Source: Pseudomonas sp. RC10 | GTDB taxonomy: Bacteria > Pseudomonadota > Gammaproteobacteria > Pseudomonadales > Pseudomonadaceae | Assembly: GCF_038397775.1 (NCBI RefSeq) | Contig: NZ_CP151650.1 | Location: 6,467,001-6,531,000, forward strand | Reading direction: 5' to 3' | Length of the DNA: 64,000 nucleotides | In this document: positions 45,237 through 53,606 of the stretch, in pieces | Layout of the letters: each line of letters starts with the position of its first letter | Numbering within the stretch: position 1 is the first letter of the stretch | The notes under the pieces: generated by a model | Told to the model about the DNA's origin: nothing | The model's input: the letters and a program-made list of their open reading frames with translations, nothing else | Databases searched by the model: none | Program-made: the position numbers and the translations under genes

Positions 45237-48200
45237 TCAGCCCTCTTCGAATCCCACGCGGTAGGTCAGCTCACGAATCAGCGCCATTTCCTGTGCCTCA
45301 TACGCGGCCTTCAACGCCGCGTATTCTGCGCCCAGCTCCTCGATTGCCTGGCCGGGAAAGCGGTCCGGAACGGCCAAGACCCGCGCCAGGTAATCGTCCT
45401 TCAGCGTCTGGAAGCGCTCGGCATAGGCCCCGCGTAGGTAATCCACCCAAAAGTCGCGCTGGGCGGCATAGGCCATGAATGGCTCGCCGTATTCCCCTTG
45501 CTGTACACGGGCCAGCGCAGCCTCCAGTTCACCGGGACGAATGCTGGCGTGCACCTGATACAACATGTTGCTCGGCGGCAATGGCAGGTCCAGCTCCGAG
45601 GCCCAACGCAGGCGATAGGCCAGACGCACTTCGGCCTCGTCGCGACCGGCAGCCTGCTCACGGGCAACGGCGTCGAGCTCGTGCAGTCGGTACAGGCGCC
45701 GGGTCAGTCGATACAGTGATTGCCCGCGCAGTTCGGCAGGCACGTTGCTCAGCGACTGCTCGATGAACATCTGAATCTCGATCTGGTTAAACACCAGCCA
45801 CGCGCCGTCGAAGCAAGTTTGAAAGCCCGTTTCAGGCTGCACGAGGGCCTCAACGGCGATGCCGTTGTACAGCAGTCGGTTTTCGAGATTCCGGTCCGCC
45901 GCATCGAGCACGCGCCACACCCGCTCTGCAAACTCGACACGTGTCTGCGCATTACGATAAGGCGCTGATTGCGTGAGGCGCCCGATCAGCGCCATCAGGT
46001 TCGGCGCATCGCCTCCTTCCTCAATACGCTGCCACAACGCCTGATGCGACTGGTTTTCATCGACTGAACCCAGGAGCCATTGCTCGACGTCGGGCGCCTC
46101 TTCAGGTGGTGGGGGCTCTGGGCTGTACAGACCGCCGGAAGAATCGGAGTCTGATTCGTAGGTGTCGGAATCCGAGTCATGGCGCTCCGGTGATAGCTCA
46201 AGAATGTCGTCGGGATAGTCCATCGCAAAGGTATAAGACCCGCGATAGCGTTCAGAAACGTGCGCCCTGCGCATCGTTTCATGGGTCAGCGGATTGCCGC
46301 GCAAGGCGATTTCGGTCTGCCCGATGTCATTGCGCGGGTTCCGCAAAACGCGCTCGGGCAGCTCGGTCAGTTGATTGTTGTCCAGCGTCAGTCCTTCCAT
46401 GGGGAGCAGGACGTCCACCCAGTCAGGCCACTGCGTCAGCCCCGAGTTGTCGAGAGAAAGCCAGGTCAGACGGCCTCGCATCGCGGAAACATCGGAGATC
46501 GCGCCCAGTACGTTTCCGCTCAGATCCAGTGCATTGAGATGAGGTAGCCTCGCGAGAAACGTCATGACCTGCTGATCGATAAGACGGCCCTGATCCCGGA
46601 TGCTCAAGGTGTTCAGTTGCGGCAGGCGCGACAATACGGACGGCAGCGCCGGCAGAGGCTCCACGGCCCCGGTCAACTCCAGATTCGTCAGTTGTGGGAA
46701 GCGCGTCAGAAATCGATTCAGCTCAGCCTCGCTGGCCCCGACCCGGATCAATTGCAGGCTGCGCACGCGCACGTCAAAGAACGCTGGCAGTTGCGCAGGA
46801 AAGTCCGCCAGCGCAATGCCCTGGAGAGTCAAAACCGTCTGCGTCTGGCCTTCGCCGTAGAGGCGCGAGAACTCCAGCAGGGTTTCACCGATGACCCGCC
46901 GAACTTCTACCGCTTCTGCGCTTAGAGGTCGGGTCGAGGTAGAAGCCTGGGTCCAGCTGTCGATGGCCTCTCGCAATTGGGTGCGCTCCTGCCTCATCTG
47001 ATAGATGTGCGCGGCCAGATGAGGGGGTACGTCGAGCTGGAACCGAAACCGGTTATTCACTCCTTCGTTGAGCCGAATGCGGGTCATCGTCAGGCGGGAC
47101 AGTGGGTTGCCTTGCAGCGAAATCGTGGTCGATCGATCGGTCGAGGCTTGCAGGCTGGACATGTCCAACGGCACCTCCATGATGCGGTTATTGCGCAACG
47201 ACAGCTCGGTGATCGACGAGGTCGCCAGCCCGTCCAACCAGGCAGGCCAACGCTCGAGCCCCACGTTGTCCAGCCTAAGTGTGCGCAAACGCAAGCCAGT
47301 GAGCGTGCTCGGCTCGATAAAGCTAATGGTGTTACCGCTCAGGTCCAGCGTTTCCAGATGTTCGAGCCGACTGAGAGACTGCACTTCCAGCAGACTGATC
47401 GACAGGCTCTGATTGACCAATCGCAAGCTGCGCAAGGCCGGAAACGACTGAGCGACCAGGTACGGCAACTGAAAGACAAGCGGGTCGTTCGCCATCGTCG
47501 AACGGCTGATTTCCAGCGATGTGACGTCCGGGAATCGTACGAAAAACGCTTCCAGGGCAAGCCGCTGATCCACCCATCGAGAAACCGGGGGTGCTTGCGT
47601 TGATACCGGTCGATTGATGGCGATATCGACCAGGTCCATGCGAGTCACGCGCTGACTGAAAAAGTCAGGAAGCGCTGGCGGGAAATCGCTCAGCACCACG
47701 TTTTGCAACCGCAATGTCGAGGCGTTGGGCGCGACCTCGGGCAAGGCTGTTTCGGCCCAATGCCGCCAAATCGCGTCATGAATGCGCGTTCGATTCGCCT
47801 GCCGTTCGGCCGCTTCGGGCGCGGACACTGAGCTGTCGCCCCAGGCGTTCAAACTGACGTCCAGGGCAATACGCTCATTAAGCACCCCAATCAGTCGTTG
47901 ATGAATCTGCAGGCGATCCAGGCCTGCGGCCTCTAACGCAGCCAAAATGTGCTCGGCAGAGGCGTCGCCGTTCGACACGCCGGTGGATCGAATGAGGTCC
48001 AGCAAGGTGTCCCGCGCGATAAACCCTTGCATGGCCCCTCTGCCACTCAAGGGATAACCCAAGCGCCCGTCCGCCAGCCGCATCGGCGAGGGCCGACCGG
48101 GTATGGCCGGCTGCATTTTCAATAACCTGCGCAGCTCTGGCCGGGAGATGAGCGGGCCGTTTTGAACAGCAAGCTTGAGTTTGGGGCCATCCCAGGTGCC

Positions 48201-50825
48201 GGGAAAACCCAACGCGGCGCGCGGTGCGTCAGGCAGGGCGTGCAGGACCGAGGCGTAAAAGTCGTCGCGCCCGTGCAGCTCAAGCCCTTGCGCGTCATAG
48301 GGTTGATAGCCATCGACGTATCGCACCAGCACTTTGCGAAGCGTTGAGTCTGCAGGGCCGATGGCATCAATCAGTGTTCCGGCGAACCGGTCCTCATGCA
48401 CCTCCAACCGCAGGTCGGCAGGCCAACCCGGCAGCGTCTCCAGCGAGTGAAGCATCAGGACGTCACTGTCGGCATTCCTCACCGATTTCAGGTAAAGCCC
48501 TTCGTAAGCGCGCGCCAATCTGACCTGCTGCTGATAGACACGAATCTCTTCGGCAACGCGCACGGGCACCTGCCCATTGGCCAACGCTGCACGCTCAGCC
48601 GCCGACGCAGCGCGGACCACTTCATCCACGATCGGACCTGGCAGGTCGGGGTAGCGGCGGGTGATCAAGCCCCCTTCGGCTTCCTGCGCGGAAGACAGCG
48701 CACGATAACGTGACGCAAAGGCCGCCGCCTGGTTGATCCCGGCACCCTCGCCCCGCTGCTCGCGCGACATGTCTTCATCCAACTGGAAACGGCGCATCGT
48801 GTCCTCAAGCAAGGCCGGAGGGCGTTGCCCCTCCGCCAACGCTTTGCGCAGCACGGTTTCATGGGTATCGCTGATCTGCAAAATGCGTTGCGCCGTCACG
48901 TCGGAAAACGCATCGGCGGTATGACCCAATCGGCGAAACAGTTTCAGACCCTCCCACTCCAAAGGACGATCTGCCGGGTGCAGCCAGGCGCCTGCGTCAT
49001 TGCTGCGCAGCGGGGGTTCATAGCTGATGGCTTTGGTAGGATGCTCGATCCGCAACGGCTCACTCGCGGACGATCTTTTTACCGAGTACACCTTACCTTC
49101 GAGAGAAACCCAGGTTTTGTTCTGGTAGTGATAGACCCCGTAAACGTCAGGCTTCAGCCCAGCGGGCAGCACTGTGTCATGGGCAAAAGGTCTGATATCG
49201 GGTTTCCACAATCGGGTTTCACCATTGGGCAATTCGACCTCTTCCAGTTCCTCGATGAACGAAGGCGTCTCCACCGTGAGGGTTTCTACCGCCGGAGTGC
49301 CGCTGCCGTGAGCAGCCCCCAGTGCGGCCATGAGTGCTACGTTTTCCGCCACGTCCATGAGGCAACGCCAGCCCTGTTCCCACTCGCCGCGCGTCCAACT
49401 GTCCACGCCTTCGAAAACCTCGACCCCCAGCTGCGCGGCCGCGACGGCCATCATCACGGCGCCGACCGGCGGGACGACGAACCCCACCGCGTTCAGCGTC
49501 TGTAGCGCGATGTTTTCAAAATAGTGAACACGTTGCTCGAAGGTTTTCTGGTCTTCATCCGCCGTAGGCACTCCATGAAACAGCGCGTCGTCCTTGAGGA
49601 TCGCGGCATTTTGCTCAGTGACAGCCGTCAGCAGCCCGACCTTGAACTCATGCTCCCGCAGATGGAGCTTCGCGTTCACGTCGACCTGCGGCTCGTACCA
49701 GTTTCTGTCGTTGTTCCACACCACAGGCCGCAGGCATGACTCCAGCTTTGCGAACAGTTCTGCTTGGTGACGGGCGGGAACGAAACGCTGGAAAAACGCC
49801 GAATAGCCTTCCATCAACAATCTGTCGCGCAGCGCAACGGTGAACACAGCGCTGGATGGGTATTCCTTGAGCGGGCAGACCGGATCATTCGGGATGTAGA
49901 CCACGACGCTCTGCACGGTGTCTGCGCTGTCGCGGGGTTTGCTGATCGTCACGATGCCTGTCAACTCGACGTCCCACAGGCGCAGGAAGCTGCAGGTCAT
50001 CGGCTCGCCGTCGAGCGTGGCTTGCGTGAGGTTTGCGGCCACCTCTAATAAAGGAGCGTAAAGACGTTGGCTGATATGCCCCTGCATCAAGGCCAAGTGG
50101 ACCTGAATGCGAAGGGCCGACTCTTCCACACGCTTGAGCAAGCCCCGTCGATTGAACGTGGCGGCATCGGAAGCATCGCCGGGCACGGAAACAGGGTTCA
50201 GGAACGCGCTGATTTTTTGCTGATACTGCCCACCGAGGTCCAGTTCCCGGGACAGGGCCGCGAAGGCTTCAGGCGCAATCGCCAGTGGGGTTGTCGGCAA
50301 TGCCAGCCCATCGACCGGGTAGCGGTCGTAAACCGCCGCCTTCTGTCGCGCATCGAGGTCCATTCCACCGGGTTCAGTTTCCCAGGCCTCGAAGTTTTGC
50401 AACGCGGCATGCAGCAACGTCTGCGTCGCTGCCTTAAGTGATTTCTGGTATTCGACCAGCGGATCTCTGGACACGGCTTCAAATGAATCGTCGATACGAA
50501 TCCTGCGTGCGTGAAACAGCCAGGTTGTGCGGACGTCCACCTCCAACCCGAATCGCTCTTTAAGCGCGGTAACGAGCAAGGGTTCGGCAAATGCCTCAAG
50601 GGAGGGAAAGTCTTTTAATACCTCGTTGAGCTCTGCTTCTCTTGAGCGGTGCAGCACGTAGTCATCCCGCAATGCCTTGACGACCTCAGGCATGGATTGG
50701 CGGGCCTGTTCAAACCAGGTGAGTCGCATGGCGCCCGCTTTGCGCAATGTGCTGTGAAGGTCCGACGGGGCGCTCGCCAACCAGTCGGGTATTTTGCTTC
50801 GGATGGTTTTCAACTGCTGAGACAT
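45237..50825 (-). CDS. Giant leucine-rich-repeat protein with C-terminal NEL-type E3 ubiquitin ligase domain
   Basis: 1,862 residues. The first about 1,000 residues resemble the dermonecrotic-toxin/DUF6543-type N-terminus common in Pseudomonas NEL proteins, with a hydrophobic stretch near 450 (VGFVVPPVGAVMMAVAAAQLG). Two leucine-rich-repeat blocks follow, about 1100-1240 (LETLDLSGNTISFIEPSTL, ITELSLRNNRIMEVP) and 1345-1500. An acidic linker (DSDSDTYESDSDSS) precedes the NEL domain (about 1570-1862). The catalytic Cys is C1671 in FQTCFDGAW (CxD motif), the same arrangement as IpaH/SspH ligases. Such domains ubiquitinate host proteins after secretion; there is no secretion system or chaperone gene here. 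Uninterrupted frame. Confidence 0.85.
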   Translation of the reverse strand: MSQQLKTIRSKIPDWLASAPSDLHSTLRKAGAMRLTWFEQARQSMPEVVKALRDDYVLHRSREAELNEVLKDFPSLEAFAEPLLVTALKERFGLEVDVRTTWLFHARRIRIDDSFEAVSRDPLVEYQKSLKAATQTLLHAALQNFEAWETEPGGMDLDARQKAAVYDRYPVDGLALPTTPLAIAPEAFAALSRELDLGGQYQQKISAFLNPVSVPGDASDAATFNRRGLLKRVEESALRIQVHLALMQGHISQRLYAPLLEVAANLTQATLDGEPMTCSFLRLWDVELTGIVTISKPRDSADTVQSVVVYIPNDPVCPLKEYPSSAVFTVALRDRLLMEGYSAFFQRFVPARHQAELFAKLESCLRPVVWNNDRNWYEPQVDVNAKLHLREHEFKVGLLTAVTEQNAAILKDDALFHGVPTADEDQKTFEQRVHYFENIALQTLNAVGFVVPPVGAVMMAVAAAQLGVEVFEGVDSWTRGEWEQGWRCLMDVAENVALMAALGAAHGSGTPAVETLTVETPSFIEELEEVELPNGETRLWKPDIRPFAHDTVLPAGLKPDVYGVYHYQNKTWVSLEGKVYSVKRSSASEPLRIEHPTKAISYEPPLRSNDAGAWLHPADRPLEWEGLKLFRRLGHTADAFSDVTAQRILQISDTHETVLRKALAEGQRPPALLEDTMRRFQLDEDMSREQRGEGAGINQAAAFASRYRALSSAQEAEGGLITRRYPDLPGPIVDEVVRAASAAERAALANGQVPVRVAEEIRVYQQQVRLARAYEGLYLKSVRNADSDVLMLHSLETLPGWPADLRLEVHEDRFAGTLIDAIGPADSTLRKVLVRYVDGYQPYDAQGLELHGRDDFYASVLHALPDAPRAALGFPGTWDGPKLKLAVQNGPLISRPELRRLLKMQPAIPGRPSPMRLADGRLGYPLSGRGAMQGFIARDTLLDLIRSTGVSNGDASAEHILAALEAAGLDRLQIHQRLIGVLNERIALDVSLNAWGDSSVSAPEAAERQANRTRIHDAIWRHWAETALPEVAPNASTLRLQNVVLSDFPPALPDFFSQRVTRMDLVDIAINRPVSTQAPPVSRWVDQRLALEAFFVRFPDVTSLEISRSTMANDPLVFQLPYLVAQSFPALRSLRLVNQSLSISLLEVQSLSRLEHLETLDLSGNTISFIEPSTLTGLRLRTLRLDNVGLERWPAWLDGLATSSITELSLRNNRIMEVPLDMSSLQASTDRSTTISLQGNPLSRLTMTRIRLNEGVNNRFRFQLDVPPHLAAHIYQMRQERTQLREAIDSWTQASTSTRPLSAEAVEVRRVIGETLLEFSRLYGEGQTQTVLTLQGIALADFPAQLPAFFDVRVRSLQLIRVGASEAELNRFLTRFPQLTNLELTGAVEPLPALPSVLSRLPQLNTLSIRDQGRLIDQQVMTFLARLPHLNALDLSGNVLGAISDVSAMRGRLTWLSLDNSGLTQWPDWVDVLLPMEGLTLDNNQLTELPERVLRNPRNDIGQTEIALRGNPLTHETMRRAHVSERYRGSYTFAMDYPDDILELSPERHDSDSDTYESDSDSSGGLYSPEPPPPEEAPDVEQWLLGSVDENQSHQALWQRIEEGGDAPNLMALIGRLTQSAPYRNAQTRVEFAERVWRVLDAADRNLENRLLYNGIAVEALVQPETGFQTCFDGAWLVFNQIEIQMFIEQSLSNVPAELRGQSLYRLTRRLYRLHELDAVAREQAAGRDEAEVRLAYRLRWASELDLPLPPSNMLYQVHASIRPGELEAALARVQQGEYGEPFMAYAAQRDFWVDYLRGAYAERFQTLKDDYLARVLAVPDRFPGQAIEELGAEYAALKAAYEAQEMALIRELTYRVGFEEG

Positions 50826-50968
50826 CGTTAAAGCCCTGAAACTTATATGGAATTTCTGAGCGTATTCAGAAAAGCGTCCATAAAAAGCTCAAAAACCTGA
50901 TAGCAATCAGGGGGCTTCACGGCACATTTGGAATGGATAGCAGCTTTAAATACTACCTATTGCAGATT

Positions 50969-50985
50969 TCCCACAATTGGGTGCA
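50969..50985 (+). promoter_or_regulatory. NtrC-like site 1
   Basis: Against the 17-mer TGCACCA-N3-TGGTGCA the right half GGGTGCA matches 6 of 7 and the left half TCCCACA 4 of 7. About 250 bp upstream of the predicted start of the sigma-54 transcript. Confidence 0.4.
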
Positions 50986-51011
50986 GCGTTGGCGCGGCAG
51001 TTGCCGCGACG

Positions 51012-51028
51012 TGCATCACTTTGGCTCT
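51012..51028 (+). promoter_or_regulatory. NtrC-like site 2
   Basis: Left half TGCATCA matches 6 of 7, right half TGGCTCT 4 of 7, with a 3-bp spacer. Centre is 43 bp (about four turns) from site 1, a usual spacing for paired NtrC dimers. Confidence 0.4.
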
Positions 51029-51200
51029 CTGACCTTCGAAAATGCGCGAATAGCGTGCAAAAACGATCAAGAAATAATCAATCTCGAACACTGTTCAAAT
51101 AGCGTGTGAATCGTACCGGCCATTTCTGACGTTGGTCGAGAGGCCTGAAAACGGGGCTTCTATGGTTATCTCGAAATTTCCTACAGGCTTTTCTCAAAAC

Positions 51201-51216
51201 TGGCACGCGCTCTGCA
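51201..51216 (+). promoter_or_regulatory. Sigma-54 promoter
   Basis: TGGCACGCGCTCTGCA has the -24 GG and -12 GC exactly 10 bp apart (GG 51202-51203, GC 51214-51215) and the full TGGCACG -24 element. Predicted start about 51226. Confidence 0.8.
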
Positions 51217-51225
51217 ATAGGTTAA

Positions 51226-51284
51226 GCATCACCAGTTTTGGGGACCTTGGTACAGGCAGGCCGGGGATTCCCCTCTTTTATTCC
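51226..51284 (+). ncRNA. nrsZ: Probable NrsZ-type nitrogen-regulated small RNA
   Basis: About 60 nt from the sigma-54 start to a terminator-like GGGGATTCCCC followed by TCTTTTATT. ACCAG...TTGGT around 51231-51251 can form a hairpin exposing a GGGGA loop. No ORF follows on this strand before trmL at 51717. In P. aeruginosa NrsZ lies directly upstream of the same small gene (PA5126 homologue), is NtrBC/sigma-54 dependent and has a roughly 60-nt functional module. Identity is inferred from position and promoter, not from alignment. Confidence 0.55.
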
Positions 51285-51691
51285 TCTCGGAGACTGACCT
51301 CCAGTCTCCAGCGCCCGTCCTGAGTTGCGCCGTGCCACTCACCGCGCAACGGACGGGCCGCCAGAAGGTTCAGCAACAACCCCTTGTCACTCTTCTGAAC
51401 TCTCCAACGCACATCACGCCCATTGAGCTTCAACTCGCCCCGTTGCGCATCGCCTTTGGCGTTGAAGAGCAAGGCCACGGCGCCGTCGATGATCTCGCCA
51501 TGCAACTGCGGCTCGCGGTTGAACCACACCGCCACGCCACCGGACAGCACCTCGATACGTTGCAGCTCGATGGGGTCAGGCGTCATCACACGACCGATCA
51601 TCAATCCGACCATCACGCCAAATATCGCGATAGACCCCAAAAACCGCCGCCATAGCTTCGGCCTCGGGTCTTCTTCGGGGGTAGAATGCAT
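51278..51691 (-). CDS. Conserved hypothetical membrane-anchored protein (PA5126-like)
   Basis: 137 residues from ATG 51691 ([17 protein letters not shown]); the alternative ATG at 51718 would overlap the trmL start. One N-terminal helix ([19 protein letters not shown]), then a beta-rich exported domain with [22 protein letters not shown]. Function unknown. Always next to trmL in pseudomonads by my recollection. Divergent from trmL. Confidence 0.75.
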   Translation of the reverse strand: MHSTPEEDPRPKLWRRFLGSIAIFGVMVGLMIGRVMTPDPIELQRIEVLSGGVAVWFNREPQLHGEIIDGAVALLFNAKGDAQRGELKLNGRDVRWRVQKSDKGLLLNLLAARPLRGEWHGATQDGRWRLEVSLREE

Positions 51692-51716
51692 CCCGTCCTT
51701 TTGTTCGGAGCCGTGC

Positions 51717-52172
51717 ATGTTTCACGTGATCCTTTTTCAACCAGAAATTCCGCCGAATACCGGCAACGTCATCAGGCTGTGCGCCAACAGTGGCTGCAAC
51801 CTGCATTTGATCGAGCCGTTGGGCTTCGAGCTGGACGACAAGCGCCTGCGCCGCGCGGGCCTCGATTACCACGAGTACGCCACGCTGCACCGTCACGCCG
51901 ACTTGGCCAGTTGCCTTGAAAGTATCGGCCAGCCTCGCCTGTTCGCTTTTACCACAAAGGGCTCGCGGCCTTTCCACGACGTGGCGTTTCAGGAAGGCGA
52001 TGCATTCCTGTTCGGCCCGGAAAGTCGGGGGTTACCGCCAGAAGTGCTGGACCCGTTGACCACCGAGCAACGCCTGCGCCTGCCGATGCGCCCGGACAGC
52101 CGAAGCCTGAACCTGTCCAACACCGTGGCCATTGCCGTTTATGAAGGCTGGCGGCAGTTGGGGTTTAAATAA
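51717..52172 (+). CDS. trmL: TrmL, tRNA (cytidine/uridine-34-2'-O)-methyltransferase
   Basis: 151 residues from ATG 51717 ([21 protein letters not shown]). SPOUT fold with a deep trefoil knot: [14 protein letters not shown] and [22 protein letters not shown] hold the SAM-binding loops. Methylates the wobble nucleotide of tRNA-Leu species. The longer frame upstream to 51423 lies in the opposite gene. Confidence 0.94.
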   Translation: MFHVILFQPEIPPNTGNVIRLCANSGCNLHLIEPLGFELDDKRLRRAGLDYHEYATLHRHADLASCLESIGQPRLFAFTTKGSRPFHDVAFQEGDAFLFGPESRGLPPEVLDPLTTEQRLRLPMRPDSRSLNLSNTVAIAVYEGWRQLGFK

Positions 52173-52185
52173 CCCGCTCCTACAG
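52173..52185. repeat. REP half-unit remnant
   Basis: CGCTCCTACAGG right after trmL matches the end of a REP arm without a partner. Confidence 0.5.
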
Positions 52186-52215
52186 GTGATCTGCGCATAC
52201 CGTACGATCTCCAAT

Positions 52216-52244
52216 AAAAAAGCGCCCATCACAGGCGCTTTTTT
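52216..52244. terminator. Bidirectional terminator between trmL and secB
   Basis: AGCGCC / GGCGCT stem extended by A/T runs on both sides, 7-nt loop, between convergent genes. Confidence 0.9.
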
Positions 52245-52265
52245 CATTCGGTCAGGCCGCAAGGC

Positions 52266-52751
52266 TTACTGAACGGTCGGGGTCTCGCCCGATTCCTGCA
52301 TGCGCTGCAGCTCTTGCGCGTACAGGGCATCGAAGTTCACCGGGGCCAGCATCAGCGCCGGGAAAGAACCGCGAACCACCAGGCTGTCGATGGTTTCGCG
52401 CGCGTACGGGAACAGGATGTTCGGGCAGAACGCGCCGAGGGTGTGGCTCATCGACGATGCATCCAGCCCCTTGATCAGGAAGATACCGGCTTGCTGGACT
52501 TCAGCGATGAAGGCGATTTCGTCGCCGTTCTTCACTTCGACCGACAGGGTCAGCACGACTTCGTAGAAGTCATTTTCCAGCTGCTTCTGGCGAGTGTTCA
52601 GGTCCAGGCTGACGCTTGGGGTCCACTCCTGACGGAAGATCGCCGGGCTTTTCGGCGCTTCGAACGACAGGTCACGCACATAGATGCGTTGCAGGGAAAA
52701 TTGTGGGGCTTCTTCGTTGGAAGTGGCGCCGTTATTCGTTTGATCGCTCAT
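52266..52751 (-). CDS. secB: SecB, protein-export chaperone
   Basis: 161 residues: [31 protein letters not shown] strand ([13 protein letters not shown]), [40 protein letters not shown]. Tetrameric cytosolic chaperone that keeps preproteins unfolded for SecA. Third gene of the rhodanese-grxC-secB unit. Confidence 0.96.
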   Translation of the reverse strand: MSDQTNNGATSNEEAPQFSLQRIYVRDLSFEAPKSPAIFRQEWTPSVSLDLNTRQKQLENDFYEVVLTLSVEVKNGDEIAFIAEVQQAGIFLIKGLDASSMSHTLGAFCPNILFPYARETIDSLVVRGSFPALMLAPVNFDALYAQELQRMQESGETPTVQ

Positions 52752-52791
52752 CTCAGATCCTTCTTACTCTTGGGTCTTGTAGGGTTCGAAT

Positions 52792-53046
52792 TCAGGCGCT
52801 CAACAGTGTGTCGAGCTTACCGGCACGTTCCAATGCGAACAGATCGTCGCAGCCGCCGACGTGGACCGAACCGATCCAGATCTGCGGGACAGACGTGCGT
52901 CCGGCCTTTTTTGTCATTTCAGCGCGAATCTGCGGCTTGCCGTCGACTTTGATTTCCTCGAAATCGACGTTCTTGCTTTCGAGCAGGTACTTGGCTCGCG
53001 AGCAGTAAGGGCAATAATCGCTGGAGTAGACGACGACTTCAGCCAT
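52792..53046 (-). CDS. grxC: GrxC, glutaredoxin 3
   Basis: 84 residues, active site CPYC (C12, C15) in YSSDYCPYCSRAKYLL, GSH-binding TSVPQIWIGSVHVGGCDDL. Dithiol glutaredoxin. One base separates it from the rhodanese gene. Confidence 0.95.
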   Translation of the reverse strand: MAEVVVYSSDYCPYCSRAKYLLESKNVDFEEIKVDGKPQIRAEMTKKAGRTSVPQIWIGSVHVGGCDDLFALERAGKLDTLLSA

Positions 53047-53047
53047 G

Positions 53048-53461
53048 TCACTTCACCAGTGGCAGGTTGTCGCCGCGCCACGACGAGACGCCGCCAGACA
53101 GCTTGGCCGCAGTGAAACCGGCCTTGAGCAGCTCGCTGGCCACGTGACCCGCGTGCTGACCGGCGGCATCGACGATGATCAGGGTCTTGGGTTTGTACTT
53201 CTCAAGTTCCGAGGTACGGGACATGACCTTGTCCTGAGGGAAGTTCAGGGCGCCCACGATATGGCCGGTGGCGTAGTCCTCCTTGGGACGCACGTCGATG
53301 ACCACCGCCTCATCACGGTTGACCAGCGCGGTCAGCTCACCCGTGCTCAAGCTCTTGCCGCCCTTGTTCAGCTCTGTCGCGATCAGCAGCGCCAGCAGAA
53401 TGACAAAAGCGCCAGTGATCAAATAGTGGTTCGTGGCAAATGCAAGCAGGTGATCAACCAT
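53048..53461 (-). CDS. Membrane-anchored rhodanese-fold protein lacking the catalytic cysteine
   Basis: 137 residues; an ATG ATG pair at 53464/53461 makes the exact start uncertain. N-terminal helix (YLITGAFVILLALLIATEL), then a rhodanese domain (VVIDVRPKEDYATGHIVGALNFP, LSGGVSSWRGDNLP). The active-site loop after the fourth strand reads IIVDAAGQHAGHVA, so the usual Cys is absent. Probably no sulfurtransferase activity; may bind or scaffold. Same neighbourhood in P. aeruginosa (PA5130). Confidence 0.87.
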   Translation of the reverse strand: MVDHLLAFATNHYLITGAFVILLALLIATELNKGGKSLSTGELTALVNRDEAVVIDVRPKEDYATGHIVGALNFPQDKVMSRTSELEKYKPKTLIIVDAAGQHAGHVASELLKAGFTAAKLSGGVSSWRGDNLPLVK

Positions 53462-53606
53462 CATCAGGTTCCAGGGCGTTAAAATGTCGGCCAGTATACA
53501 CACCCCCCAAGGTGGGCCAAAGCCCGTACGGCAGTGACGCCGTCGGAACTTCGTCCTAAACTGCTGATCTTTTTTCTACTTCACCTATTAGCCAAGAGTG
53601 GGATTC

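Larger units (their letters stand above)
50826..51200. other. Intergenic region upstream of the NEL gene, containing NtrC-like sites
   Basis: 375 bp, AT-rich near 50850-50960. It must hold the promoter of the NEL gene (minus) and the upstream activation region of the plus-strand sigma-54 promoter. Apart from the two NtrC-like sites no gene is seen. Confidence 0.5.

Noticed and set aside
48825..49505. Plus-strand ORFs inside the NEL gene
   Set aside because: Explained by high GC reverse-frame openness; the 1,862-codon minus frame is the coherent one.
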